Shown: positions 1-10,200 of the stretch, in pieces
Layout: each line of letters begins with the position of its first letter
Position numbering within the stretch: the stretch's first letter is position 1
The notes under the pieces: model-generated
Databases searched by the model: none
Told to the model about the DNA's origin: nothing
The model's input: the letters and a program-made list of their open reading frames with translations, nothing else
Assembly (NCBI GenBank): GCA_023382385.1
Contig: JAHDVH010000002.1
Coordinates: 882,219-946,218, forward strand
DNA length: 64,000 nt
From: a bacterium
GTDB taxonomy: Bacteria > Electryoneota > RPQS01
Direction: 5' to 3'
Translations under genes and position numbers: made by a program

Positions 1-3000
1 AACAAAAGCAAAGATGTTACGCACGCCAAGCAAGGCTATTACGAACATCTGCTCGACCAGCCGCACATGACGCTCGCACCGTGGGACGGCCGGCCGGATT
101 CAATCATACGGGGGAACCGCAAGGTGGAAAAGCAGACGCTTAAACCGGATTACTACTACGCCAACGCGCGCCGCAATCTTGCTGAACGCGTTCCGAAAGA
201 CGCCCGCAATGTGCTCGACGTCGGCTGCGGCAACGGCGCGACCGGAAAACTGATTGCCCAACTCACCGGCGCCCGCGTGACCGGCATTGAAATTCATCCC
301 GAAGTCGCGCAAGTCGCGCGGCAGGTGCTCGATGATGTGCATGTGCTCGACGTTGAAGCCGACCCGCTGCCGTTTGCTCCCAGACAGTTCGACTGCATTC
401 TCTGCGGCGACGTGCTGGAGCACCTGATTGATCCTTGGAACGCGCTGAAAAAGCTGCTCGTTCACCTGAAACCGACGGGCTGCATCATCGCCAGTCTGCC
501 CAATGTGCGCAACCTCGGTGTGATTGCCAAACTCCTTGAAGGCTCGTGGAACTATCAGGAGTACGGCATTCTCGACAGCACGCACCTCCGCTTCTTCGCG
601 AAACAGGATATGCAGCGACTCTTTGCTCAAGCCGGACTGCGCGCGGAACTCGTCGAAGTTGTCCGCGACCCGTTGTTCGAACGTCAAATGCAGAACCCCG
701 CTCAGGAAGTGCGCACTCTGGATATGGGCGGACTTGTGCTGCGCGACGTCTCTCCGCAGGACTTGGACGAATTGACTGCACAGCAATTCATCTTCGTGGC
801 CAAACCCGACGCCGCCGTCCTGCCGAAACCAAAACCCGAAGTCTCCGTCGTGATTCCCGTGTATAACAATTTGCCCTACACGAAGTCCTGCCTCGACTCC
901 CTGTTCAACACAGCCGAGCGGACGCCTCACGAAATCATCGTCGTCGACGACGGCTCCACCGACGGCACGGCGGACTATCTGGCAACGCTCGGGGACAAGA
1001 TTCGCGTCGTGTCACACGACCGCAATTACGGATTCGCGCGTTCGTGCAATGACGGAGCGCGCGCATCTGTCGGACAACTTGTTGTCTTCCTCAATAACGA
1101 CACCGAAGTTCTGCCGAACTGGCTGGACGCGATGGTCACGACGATATCAGCGGATCGCAGCATCGGCATCGTCGGCAATCTGCAAATCTTCCCGCAGTCG
1201 AAACTGGTGCAACAGGCGGGTATCGTCTGCGACGAGCGCAAGCACGTGCACAGCATCTACAACAACCAGCTTCCGGCCGACCATCCGGTCGTGCAGAAGC
1301 CGCGCGAGTTTCAGTTCATCGCCGGCAGCTGTCTAATGATTTGGCGGCAGCTATTCATGGAAGTCGGCGGCTTTGATGAAAGCTTCAAGAATTCATGCGA
1401 GGACATCGACCTGTGTTTGCGCGTCACGCAGACCCGCCGCAAGGTCTGGTATTGCCCGCAGAGCCGCATCTATCACCATGAATCCAAATCCGTCTCCGGC
1501 CACGACAAGAACGGCGCGAACTACCGTCTGCTGCTCTCGCGCTGGCAGGACCTGATGATTGCCGACGCGGACCACTACTATCTTGAAGACGGTTTCATGC
1601 GGCTGAGCGATGGCCGAATCGTTCCTTTGGACAAACAGGAAGACCCCTCACCTATGGCCTCTGACACGCGCATCGCACTGCTCACCACCTATCATCAACG
1701 CTGCGGCTTGGCAATCTATGCCGAGCAGCTTTGCGAAGCTCTGACAAACAATGGCGAGACGGTGCTGATTCTTGCGGAAAAAACCACAGAACTTACGGCG
1801 GCGGATTTGCCGAATGTCGTTCGTTGCTGGTCACGCGACAAAGACGGCGGCCGCGAAATCCTGCAGCAACTGCTCACACACAAGATTCAAGTGCTGCACG
1901 TCAATCACGGCGGCATCTTCGCGCTGGACGGCTGGCTGCTCGATGTGTTGAAACAGGCTCGTGCGCACAACATTCGCGTCGTGACAACGTTCCATTCGAC
2001 CGAAACGCGGGACGAGCGTCTCGCGGAAATCGCACGCTTCAGCGACGCCTGCTGGGTGCATCATCCGCAGAATATCGTCGAACTGGTCGCGCTTGGCGCA
2101 TCGCCCGAACGCATCGAGGCAATGCCGATTCCTCTGCCCGCACTGAACTTCGCCGACCTCGCGGAAGCCAAACTCGCTCTCGAATGGAACCCCGCACAAA
2201 AAGTCGTAGCGACGTTCGGCATGGTGGACCCGCACAAAGGGATTCTCGAACTTATCAATGCCTTCCCTGCATTGCAGCGGACGACGGATGCCAAACTGCT
2301 GATAATCGGCGCACCGCATCCCGCCAGCGAAACAAGCTGCGCCTATCTGAGTCAGTGCATGAATCGCGTGCGTGAATTAGGTATGGACGACCACATTCGC
2401 TTCCTGACCGACTTCATGCCCGAAGCGGAACTGACCGCCACGCTGCAGGCGTGCGATGTCATCGTATTGAACTATCAGAGTCAGCGCTTTGAAGGCTCCG
2501 CCTGTCTGACGCGTGCTCTTGCAGCAGGTCGCCCGGTCGTTACGTCAAACGCTCCGGCACTCGACGTGGCCGCACCCGTGACTCTGCGTACCACAGAACA
2601 GTTCGATTTGCAGCACGCAATCCTGCGCGCGCTGAACAATCCGTTCCTGACACGCGCGCTGAAGGACGCGGTGAAAACCTACGCAACGGCTATCAACTGG
2701 GAGAATTCGGCGAAGAACTACTTGGCGAGCTACGAGCGGGTGTTGACTCGCGAAGCGGCCTGCACGACGGACCTGCTGAAATACTATGCCACGCATCCCG
2801 ACGAAATCTACAACGAACCTTTGCAGCGTGAACGCGTTCGCTGGCTCGCAAGCAAAGCGAGCGGCCGCATCCTCGAAATCGGCCCCGCAAACGGCTATGT
2901 CGTCGAGTTCTGCAAAGGACATGAGGCTGTGGACATCTACCGCGAGCGGCTCGATGTCGCCCGTGCTTTGCGCGGCGGCATCACCTTTACCTATGGCAAC

Positions 3001-4563
3001 GTCGTCAGCGGACTTCCCTACAAAGACAAGAGTTTCGACGTGGTGATGTCTCCTGAGATTTTTGAGCACGTTGAATGGGAACAGGCCGTCATCGCACTGA
3101 AAGAGTGCATGCGCGTCGGGAAACGGGTGTTAGTCACCATTCCGAACGCGGACAAGCCGGACTATAATCCGGACCTCGTGCACAACATTGAACATCGCTG
3201 GCTGGTGACTCGACAATTGCTGGAAGCGTGGCTAAAGGAAGCGGGAGCGGTAAACTATGAACTGGATTGCTCGAGCGACCTCGACTTCTACTTAATCGAC
3301 ATCGACAGCACGGCAACCAAGCCCTCTGTCACAGTCTTGCCGCGCGCGCAGCGGCTGCCTCACTTTGAGGTCAGTCCCGGCCCGGCGGTGACGCTTGCGA
3401 TGGATGCCTCGCTGCTGACGGACGATACGCTAATCGTAAGCGGCGCAGGACGATTTTTCATTGAACTGCTGAATAGTCTGCGCGCCGTGCGACCCGAGTG
3501 GACTCTTAAGCTGGTCACCCCGCATGCGAATAATCTTCGTGAACGGTTAACACAGGCGGGAGCTGCGCACGCGTTTGAGGTGGTGGGGTGGAAGGAGCTG
3601 CGTCGTGGAGCGGCGGATGCCCTGTTGCTGCCGCATCCGACCGGCGAGGATACACCGGAATATGTGCAACTTGCGCGAGAGCTTGGATTGACCGTCGCCT
3701 GCCTGATGCATGATGTCATTCCGCTGGCCTATCCGCAACTCTATTTGACGCAGGATCCGCTCGCGCGGGATCGGTATGTCGCTTCGCTGCGCGCGCTGAA
3801 TGAAAAGTGTGACCTCTTCTATTGCTCTACGCAGGCTACGGTTCAGGAGCTGCAAATCCGGCTCGGCATGCAGCTCGCAAGACTGCGGACGATTCACGGA
3901 GCACCGACGCTTACAGCGGAAATGGCTTCAACGAGTTTCGAGAACTCAGAACTTCGCGGGATGCAGGAATCTGGAAGTCTTTACTTTCTGCACGCGGGCG
4001 AATTGTCTCCGGTGAAGAACCTGCGGACGATACTGCGCGCGGTAAATGAACTGCGGCAGACGGTGGATAGTAATCTGAAGATTGTTCTCGCTTGCAACGT
4101 CACGCCGCCCGCCGCAGAACAGATTAAACACGCTGCTCGACTTGACGGCCTCGATACGGGAATGCTCGTGCTGCCGCGCGACGTCAGCGATACAGACATG
4201 GCGCGTCTCTATCAGAATGCTGTTGGCTGTCTTAGCCCAAGTTTGATGGACGGGTTGTCGCTGGAGTTGCTGAATGCGCTTGCTCTGGGCACACCGGTTG
4301 TCGCGGGCCGGACTCCGGCACAGGAAGAAACTTGCGGAGAAGCCGCGCTGTATGTGGACCCGCAGCATGTCGAAGAGTTAACTTCGGCTGCCGGCCGGTT
4401 GCTGACAGACCGGCAAACTTGTCTGCGGCTAAGCGAGGCGGGGAAGAGAGAGGCTGCGCGTTACAATTGGACACGCAGTGCGGAGAAGTTCGCGGTCTAC
4501 CTGACCGAATCGCTCGTGAAGAAAGGAGCGGTGCGCGCTTTGCCCTCTAAGGTGCACGCATAG
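1..4563 (+). CDS. Multidomain methyltransferase/glycosyltransferase fusion, 5' partial
   Basis: A very large cell-surface glycan enzyme fusing two methyltransferases with three glycosyltransferases. Counting from the ATG at 67: class I SAM-methyltransferase at about residues 45-240 (LDVGCGNG at 49), GT2 domain at 258-490 (VVDDGSTDG near 295, NNDTE near 343), GT4-like domain at 535-890, second methyltransferase at 930-1090 (LEIGPANGY near 935), second GT4-like domain at 1105-1480. The same frame is open without a stop from base 1 to the ATG at 67 and reads as ordinary protein, so the true start is probably outside the window. In known families such fusions assemble and modify O-antigen or capsule chains at the cytoplasmic face of the membrane. 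Which sugars or acceptors are used cannot be told. A hairpin follows directly after the stop. Confidence 0.9.
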   Translation, partial: NKSKDVTHAKQGYYEHLLDQPHMTLAPWDGRPDSIIRGNRKVEKQTLKPDYYYANARRNLAERVPKDARNVLDVGCGNGATGKLIAQLTGARVTGIEIHPEVAQVARQVLDDVHVLDVEADPLPFAPRQFDCILCGDVLEHLIDPWNALKKLLVHLKPTGCIIASLPNVRNLGVIAKLLEGSWNYQEYGILDSTHLRFFAKQDMQRLFAQAGLRAELVEVVRDPLFERQMQNPAQEVRTLDMGGLVLRDVSPQDLDELTAQQFIFVAKPDAAVLPKPKPEVSVVIPVYNNLPYTKSCLDSLFNTAERTPHEIIVVDDGSTDGTADYLATLGDKIRVVSHDRNYGFARSCNDGARASVGQLVVFLNNDTEVLPNWLDAMVTTISADRSIGIVGNLQIFPQSKLVQQAGIVCDERKHVHSIYNNQLPADHPVVQKPREFQFIAGSCLMIWRQLFMEVGGFDESFKNSCEDIDLCLRVTQTRRKVWYCPQSRIYHHESKSVSGHDKNGANYRLLLSRWQDLMIADADHYYLEDGFMRLSDGRIVPLDKQEDPSPMASDTRIALLTTYHQRCGLAIYAEQLCEALTNNGETVLILAEKTTELTAADLPNVVRCWSRDKDGGREILQQLLTHKIQVLHVNHGGIFALDGWLLDVLKQARAHNIRVVTTFHSTETRDERLAEIARFSDACWVHHPQNIVELVALGASPERIEAMPIPLPALNFADLAEAKLALEWNPAQKVVATFGMVDPHKGILELINAFPALQRTTDAKLLIIGAPHPASETSCAYLSQCMNRVRELGMDDHIRFLTDFMPEAELTATLQACDVIVLNYQSQRFEGSACLTRALAAGRPVVTSNAPALDVAAPVTLRTTEQFDLQHAILRALNNPFLTRALKDAVKTYATAINWENSAKNYLASYERVLTREAACTTDLLKYYATHPDEIYNEPLQRERVRWLASKASGRILEIGPANGYVVEFCKGHEAVDIYRERLDVARALRGGITFTYGNVVSGLPYKDKSFDVVMSPEIFEHVEWEQAVIALKECMRVGKRVLVTIPNADKPDYNPDLVHNIEHRWLVTRQLLEAWLKEAGAVNYELDCSSDLDFYLIDIDSTATKPSVTVLPRAQRLPHFEVSPGPAVTLAMDASLLTDDTLIVSGAGRFFIELLNSLRAVRPEWTLKLVTPHANNLRERLTQAGAAHAFEVVGWKELRRGAADALLLPHPTGEDTPEYVQLARELGLTVACLMHDVIPLAYPQLYLTQDPLARDRYVASLRALNEKCDLFYCSTQATVQELQIRLGMQLARLRTIHGAPTLTAEMASTSFENSELRGMQESGSLYFLHAGELSPVKNLRTILRAVNELRQTVDSNLKIVLACNVTPPAAEQIKHAARLDGLDTGMLVLPRDVSDTDMARLYQNAVGCLSPSLMDGLSLELLNALALGTPVVAGRTPAQEETCGEAALYVDPQHVEELTSAAGRLLTDRQTCLRLSEAGKREAARYNWTRSAEKFAVYLTESLVKKGAVRALPSKVHA

Positions 4564-4573
4564 CCTGATACAC

Positions 4574-4601
4574 GAAGACCCGCGGCTGAAAGCGGGTCTT
4601 C
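4574..4601 (+). terminator. Hairpin after the glycosyltransferase gene
   Basis: A perfect 10-bp stem (GAAGACCCGC / GCGGGTCTTC) with an 8-nt loop starts ten bases after the stop codon at 4563. No T-run follows, so it may act as a 3' stabilising hairpin or a weak terminator. Confidence 0.6.
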
Positions 4602-4662
4602 AATCAATAGGGCATGGATCGTGAGGTTCAGCAAAACGCCAGTGACATACAGAAAAGGAAAA

Positions 4663-4713
4663 GCCCGCGAATCACTTCACGGGCCTTCAAAGGTGGCTGG
4701 CCTTCGTGGACTC
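4663..4713 (-). repeat. Terminator-like hairpin plus tRNA-3'-end-like remnant
   Basis: On the minus strand a hairpin with 8 of 9 bases paired (arms GCCCGTGAA / TTCGCGGGC) is followed by TTTTCCTTTT, a good terminator for leftward transcription. Just before it, the minus strand reads GAGTCC, seven other bases, then CCAGCCA. The 3' end of tRNA-Gln at 33458-33477 has GAGTCC and CCAGCCA at exactly this spacing and is also followed by a similar T-tailed hairpin. The T-loop and acceptor bases are not conserved, so this is not a working tRNA. It may be a decayed copy of the tRNA end. Confidence 0.35.
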
Positions 4714-5037
4714 ATTTAGACACTGCTTGGCAACCACAGAAAGGCTTGATATGCCTGATCTTGGGGCTCTTCTGGGGGCAGAAGCGGCTTGAACGAGCGG
4801 CATCCAGATGCGCGGACGGAAAACAATCGTCCGGCATGTTTGCCAAAGTATGCTTCCGATTAGCGAGCCCGCTTAAATGGTCTTCGGCCTGCATAAGAGA
4901 TTTGGAGTGTTCCGACCGACTAATTCTTCAAGCCTACGACGCGACAGTTGTGCGAAGATAGATACAATCATCCGCACCGAGACAGTACCCCTGAAATACC
5001 CTGAAAGACAACAATCACAATGTATCTGTGGCGTCGT
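4714..5037. other. Gene-free stretch
   Basis: No reading frame here looks like a protein and no clear promoter or repeat was seen. It separates the left core gene from the minus-strand accessory operon. Confidence 0.5.
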
Positions 5038-5364
5038 TCAGGGCCGATCAGAGGTTTCGATGCATACAAGCAAGTTGTCAGCGATCAATTGAATTGATGG
5101 CCAGAAGCTGCTCAGGGTGCCTGACCCTAAACGGTAGACGGAGCTATGGCCCTCCGCGTCCGTGATGTAGAACTTCCAGAACTGAGCCGGATGCGCATCG
5201 AGTGTTATGCGAACCACGGCTGAACCACCAGAAAGCAGCGCCGTTCCGACCTCATAGTCCTGAACCGGACTGGTCAAATCGACGGTAGGGAGCCCCAGTT
5301 GTTCGAAAAGGGGAAGGTCGTCGGAATAGGTACGGACACGAAATGAGAGTGGGGAATCGTCCAT
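5038..5364 (-). CDS. Hypothetical 108-residue protein
   Basis: A small acidic protein with no motif I recognise, no signal peptide and no membrane segment. It starts with ATG at 5364, preceded by an AAGGAAG Shine-Dalgarno-like sequence about nine bases upstream, which supports it being real. It is the last frame of the leftward gene series and lies about 240 bases beyond the nuclease-like gene at 5601-6104, so it may or may not belong to that operon. The terminator-like hairpin at 4663-4684 would end its transcript. No function is proposed. Confidence 0.5.
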   Translation of the reverse strand: MDDSPLSFRVRTYSDDLPLFEQLGLPTVDLTSPVQDYEVGTALLSGGSAVVRITLDAHPAQFWKFYITDAEGHSSVYRLGSGTLSSFWPSIQLIADNLLVCIETSDRP

Positions 5365-5600
5365 AGGTATCGGCTTCCTTGAACTTAATATGATTGGGTC
5401 AAGAAGGTGTCAAGCTTACTTTACAAAGTCAAGGTAAGATGTTCAACTTCTGCGTGAAACTCTGACCATGCCTCATCAGCGTGGCTTCTGCAATCTGAAC
5501 TATTTCCCTTTAACTTCGCCCGCTCGACGCGGTGAGTCGACGATTCCTTCATAAGCCACCCTTAGGCTCCAGTGGCCCAATCTGCGTATCATTCCCATGA

Positions 5601-6104
5601 TCAGTCTCGAACTTCTCCGGGTGCTGACCTACACCAGTCCATCGTTTCAGGGTCCTGGTCGAAATAGCGGCTAAACCGATCCCACCTTTCAAGACATTGA
5701 GGCCATGCTTCAGCTGGTAGCCTATACATCTTTCGAGACCAGCCTGCCTGAACAAACTTCCCTACCCACACCGACGGCACGATAAAAACCCTTGGTGACC
5801 ATGTTCGTTCCGAACTTTCCCGTAAGTCTACAAACGCATACCAGAGACTCTCGCTGCATCGCTCGACCGCCGATGGACCGACATCCCACTCACAAACCTC
5901 TTTGCCATATCTCTTCGGTCGATGTGCCCATCTTGAGGTCTTAACCTGAATTGACAGCGACGCTGAGCCATTGGGTTCAGCCACAACAATGTCTACACTT
6001 GGAACGTTCCCAAGCGTAATGGCAGCGTGAATCTCCCGGATGCCCAGACAGTATGCAACATAGTGCTGTCCAGCAGCGCCAATAAATTGCGAACGTGCAG
6101 GCAA
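5601..6104 (-). CDS. Small PD-(D/E)XK nuclease-like protein
   Basis: A 167-residue protein with the outline of a restriction-endonuclease fold: an N-terminal helix with GAAGQHYVAY (residues 9-18), then the strand pair PSVDIVV (about 35-41) and SIQVKTSR (about 51-58). This corresponds to the catalytic D...(E/Q)xK pattern of stand-alone PD-(D/E)XK proteins. The second acidic residue is Gln, which several families in this fold also have. The start is TTG at 6104, chosen because GAGGAG lies six bases upstream. It follows the Mrr-like gene by 151 bases on the same strand, at the tail of the DISARM-like operon. A role in cleaving foreign DNA is inferred from fold and location only. Confidence 0.6.
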   Translation of the reverse strand: MPARSQFIGAAGQHYVAYCLGIREIHAAITLGNVPSVDIVVAEPNGSASLSIQVKTSRWAHRPKRYGKEVCEWDVGPSAVERCSESLWYAFVDLRESSERTWSPRVFIVPSVWVGKFVQAGWSRKMYRLPAEAWPQCLERWDRFSRYFDQDPETMDWCRSAPGEVRD

Positions 6105-6255
6105 GAAAAACTCCTCTCTGTGTCAAGCAATGGACTTACTTTGCAGATCACTCGACTTGCCGATGTTACCTACTCTTGATTCACCCGTCGGAGCATATCC
6201 TCCAACCATCCTCTGTCAAGCACAAAGTTGACGACTTTCGTATACTCGCCATCGG

Positions 6256-7233
6256 TCACGAATGCCTGTATGTGGCCCAAGTGATCCCGTTTGAAATTAG
6301 GGCTCGTTGGGCCTCTTCCGCAACTCCTGACCCATAGAATAGCCGAAATAGCCCATCAGGAAGATCAAATGAGAATAGGGCATCTCCATGAATCGTTGTT
6401 GCTTGTTCGGCTCGATACATGAACCAATTTGTTCCACGATAGTATATGGTCACATCCTCCATGGTACGGAGATTGGAAATCACATCCGGTCTGGAAGGAA
6501 CCAAAAATAATGGAAATCCACCTCGAATCACGGCCATAAGCGCCCCACCTATTCGTCTGCATTCGTCTACGATCGGTCGAATTGCATTCCGGAATTCTCG
6601 TATCACGTTTTCATCATTTTCCTCGTCTCCATTCGCAAAGTTATCTTCTCGCATCTCGCCTAGCTTCACTCTAATCATCCTTCGTGCAACGGACAGTTCA
6701 AGTGGAACGCTCTTGTCAGAAGTCCCTCCAAGTTGTTGGTAACTGACTTCTCGAAACTTCTCCAGTAGTGGTCTAATGAACGTCGATCTTGCAAGCGGGA
6801 TTAAATTGCCATCTTGCGCAAAAGCGTAAGTCTCTGCGGGTTTGCTGAATCCAAGATTTGTGAAAATTGCATACTGATAGTGGTATCGACGAGAGGAAGC
6901 GGCAGGTTGTACGGAGCGTGGACACCACCATTCACCCACGTCCTTCAATACACCAACCGCATTTCTTACTATTTCCAGTCCAACTTTGTCTGTTAAGAAC
7001 TTTGCTTCTCCGAGCAACCTTTGTGGATGACTAAACGGCTGCTGAATATCGAAGTCCGCAATTGCATCTATTTGATGAACTTCTCCTCGCCCGCGAACCT
7101 CCAATCCAGATTTGCCGTTCTGAAGTGTTCCATCGTTACCCGCGGATAAAACGGTTCTATATCCAGACTGTCGTAGAAGAAACAGCAGGACTTCCTCAAG
7201 GAGCATTCCACGTATTTGAGCCATACTCGCCAC
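6256..7233 (-). CDS. Mrr-like restriction endonuclease-fold protein
   Basis: A 325-residue protein. The N-terminal third shows a PD-(D/E)XK core: helix MLLEEVLLFLLRQSGY (residues 10-25), then HQIDAIADF (about 53-61) and RLLGEAKFL (about 72-80), matching the E...D...ExK arrangement of Mrr-type nucleases. The rest is mixed alpha/beta without a motif I know and might bind DNA or a partner protein. The start is GTG at 7233, with AGGAG about seven bases upstream; an in-frame ATG lies three codons on. Only 39 bases separate it from the DUF1998 helicase stop, so it is very likely co-transcribed with the helicase-methylase genes and may be a nuclease arm of that module, in place of the PLD nuclease DrmC of classical DISARM. 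Confidence 0.7.
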   Translation of the reverse strand: MASMAQIRGMLLEEVLLFLLRQSGYRTVLSAGNDGTLQNGKSGLEVRGRGEVHQIDAIADFDIQQPFSHPQRLLGEAKFLTDKVGLEIVRNAVGVLKDVGEWWCPRSVQPAASSRRYHYQYAIFTNLGFSKPAETYAFAQDGNLIPLARSTFIRPLLEKFREVSYQQLGGTSDKSVPLELSVARRMIRVKLGEMREDNFANGDEENDENVIREFRNAIRPIVDECRRIGGALMAVIRGGFPLFLVPSRPDVISNLRTMEDVTIYYRGTNWFMYRAEQATTIHGDALFSFDLPDGLFRLFYGSGVAEEAQRALISNGITWATYRHS

Positions 7234-7272
7234 GGACTGTCTCCTCGTAATTATGGGGTTCGAAAAAGGGAA

Positions 7273-10200
7273 CTACTTCGCATCGCCTAATGCCTTCGAA
7301 ATAGTCACAATGTGCTGCCGCATGATTTCCGGATCAGTTAGGTCGCGAGATTGGACGACAATGACTTTGTAGCCAAAGGCTTCCATAAGGCCGCGGAGGG
7401 CTTGATCTTTGATTTGTTGCTGCGGATCACCGTGCAGCGATCGACTCATCCCGTCAAGATAGACAGCTACCTTTATGTCCGAATTGTTCGGATCAACATA
7501 TAACCAGTCCGGGATGGAAATCATGCCATCGGCGAGTCGTACTGTCTCCCGTAATTTGCCTGCTGGAATATGATGTTCGCGAAGTATCTGGGCGAGTTCA
7601 GCTTCAGGTCTATTGGACGGCGTACCCGTGCCCGCACCGGACTCCTCAAAGATAGCGTCGATTGTCCTATATGGTTCCGGTTGGTTTCTCAGCTCTTCAA
7701 GCAGGGCATTTGCCACTGTGCGGTCGAGATGCTCATGGTATACTTGATTGCGATAGGTCAACAAACACGAGTAGCAGGCTTGATCGCAGCTCGCTTTGCA
7801 GTCTAAGACGTCAGCCGCGGCTGTCATGAGCTCATCCCATCGGCTCAGCATTTGATCCAATATACCCGAACCACCAACCATCGGATCATAAATCAGGAAA
7901 TTCACCATCTCGTGCTCATCTGGAATTGGCAAGAGTTCCAAATCCCCGCGGCCCATATCCATAATGCGAGCAGCCGCTGTCCGGAGCGTCTCCCCAATAT
8001 TGATACCTTCTGGCAAGCCACTCAGCTTATGGAAAAGCAGAGCATCGACGTCGGTTTTAGTGGTTAGGGCCAGTTGCATAGGTTCGCGGCCGCACCTTTC
8101 TTGGTGGTGCGCGTCAAATCGCTCTTTCTCTTTGTCCACAACATACGGACTCTTCGCGGCACCACAAATCGGGCAAATATGGAATCCGAGCTCGCCGGAA
8201 CCGGCCTTGCCCGCCTCACCTAAGTTGACAAGTTCGATTCCCTGGCCTCGTAGATGATGGACCTCGTACTTTCCAATCTTGAATGCTCGACCACCACGAT
8301 GATGATCAAGTAATCGGCCTGCTATAAGAACAGGCATTGCAAATCTAAGAACCTCATCCTCTGTAATCCGGCCCTCATGTGCCAGGTCCAAATCTGAGAT
8401 TGGGATTGCGCTGACAGCTTTGAGACCAGACTGCCCATAGTCAACCGTCGCACCGGCACGTGCGACATATTGTTTTTTCGGATCGACGTGAAGGGTAGTG
8501 ATACCGCCTTCGGCCTCTGGAGCGAAGTGGTAACGCGTAACATAGAAAGTCCCCCGATTTGCATAGAGTCGGTTGCCTGCCACGAATTCACGCAAGGCCA
8601 CAGCTCGCGGCCGAGACAATTCAAATCGCACCGGCCCGGACCGGCGTGCAAAGCCAGACAAGGCTGAAGCAACGATGCCGCCCTCGTAAATTCCATAGCC
8701 CGGAAGAAATCCCTCCGAGCTTAGAACGATCAGCGTGTAAGTCGAGTTGTCCCGTTTCACGACGCTCTTGATAAAGTCATCGCATCGTCGAAGCAACTGC
8801 TCCTCTTCCTTTTCAATAAGCCCTATTCTCTGTCGACGCTGAATCTCCTCGCGTGTCTTTCGAGCCCAGCCAAGTCGATCATGAAGACGCTCCAATACCA
8901 ATTGAAGTTCGTCCGGCAGCCTCACGAGAGCCTGTTCAATGCTCTGCATAGTGATCAAAGCGGCCTCGTCTCTCGGCCAATGGGCCAGAAAAAGCCCGTG
9001 TATCTTCTCAACGAGCGAGCTTTTCTGACGGTCAATCGATTCGCCCAATTTATCCATTGACGGAACTGTTGTACGGAAGTGATCTTCGTCATCCAACAGA
9101 TACTCGCGAATGAACAAGGGAAATGCCTCGTTGAGCACCTTCTCAATATGCTCGGCAATATCAGTTCCGTCTTGAGATTGTAGCAGGAGCTCGGAAAGCA
9201 CCGCAGCACGGACATGCTTCTCCAGCATAAGTGGATTTCGAAGATTGAAAGCCGGTGCAGCAATCGATCCGCCAAGAAGCCTTAATGGGTCTTCAAAGAA
9301 ATATCGATCGTGGTTCGCGTGACGGCAATGCGTCGTGATCACAGCCATACGCTCCTGTCGACCCGCGCGTCCTGCCCGTTGCCAATAATTGTTTGGCTGT
9401 GGAGGGACATTTCTCATTAGGACCATGTCCAAGCCACCAATGTCAACACCTAACTCCAGAGTCGGTGTAGCAACCAGGCAATTCGTCCGTCCCTGGGGTG
9501 ACTTGAAGTCCTGTTCGACCTTATTCCGCACCTCGCTTGGCACCTGTGCAGTGTGCTCTTCGGCGTTCACCATCGTGAACGGACGCCGCATGACTGATGT
9601 GTTGTAGTCTTCCCAACTCGGTTCTTCACGAACGGTGGTTCCACCGCAGTACCTTCGCATACACACGTTTCCCGGTGCAGAGCGCGTCGATATCCTCTGG
9701 CACTTCTTGCACCGATGACGTTCTTCCTGAACAGCAATGCGAACCTTGCTCGAATCGATCTGCCCTACATCATGTTCTATCACGTCGCCATTGGCGGTTC
9801 GGATGTCGACTGTTTCCACAATCCCAAGTTTGTTCGTCAATAGCTCCCATAATGATTCGGTTGCCAGATTGAGGTCAAGTGACTGTGAGTTGCTTGACCA
9901 AGCCTTGAGTAGCAATTGTACCAGCGAATTCCCCCGAGAATTCGTCATGCTCCGCCAGTACTTCGCTCTTCGGCCATTTGGCGACCGCGGAGTGAGAACC
10001 ATTCCTTCTGGCTTGAACTCGCGGACCGGTAGCAGTCCTGCCTGGACCCAAGGGTCGTCCTTTTTGTGATAATGCGAAAATACCGGATCGCGATCGACAT
10101 ACAACATACGCCCCCGTCGCCAGGTGTCCAGAATTAGCGACACTCCTTGGACCGCTTCCGTTGGGGTAATTCCGACAATGTTCGCCCACTGTACAACGTC

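Noticed and set aside
100-930. 276-codon minus-strand frame opposite the glycosyltransferase fusion
   Set aside because: Antisense to clear methyltransferase motifs; composition is typical of shadow frames.
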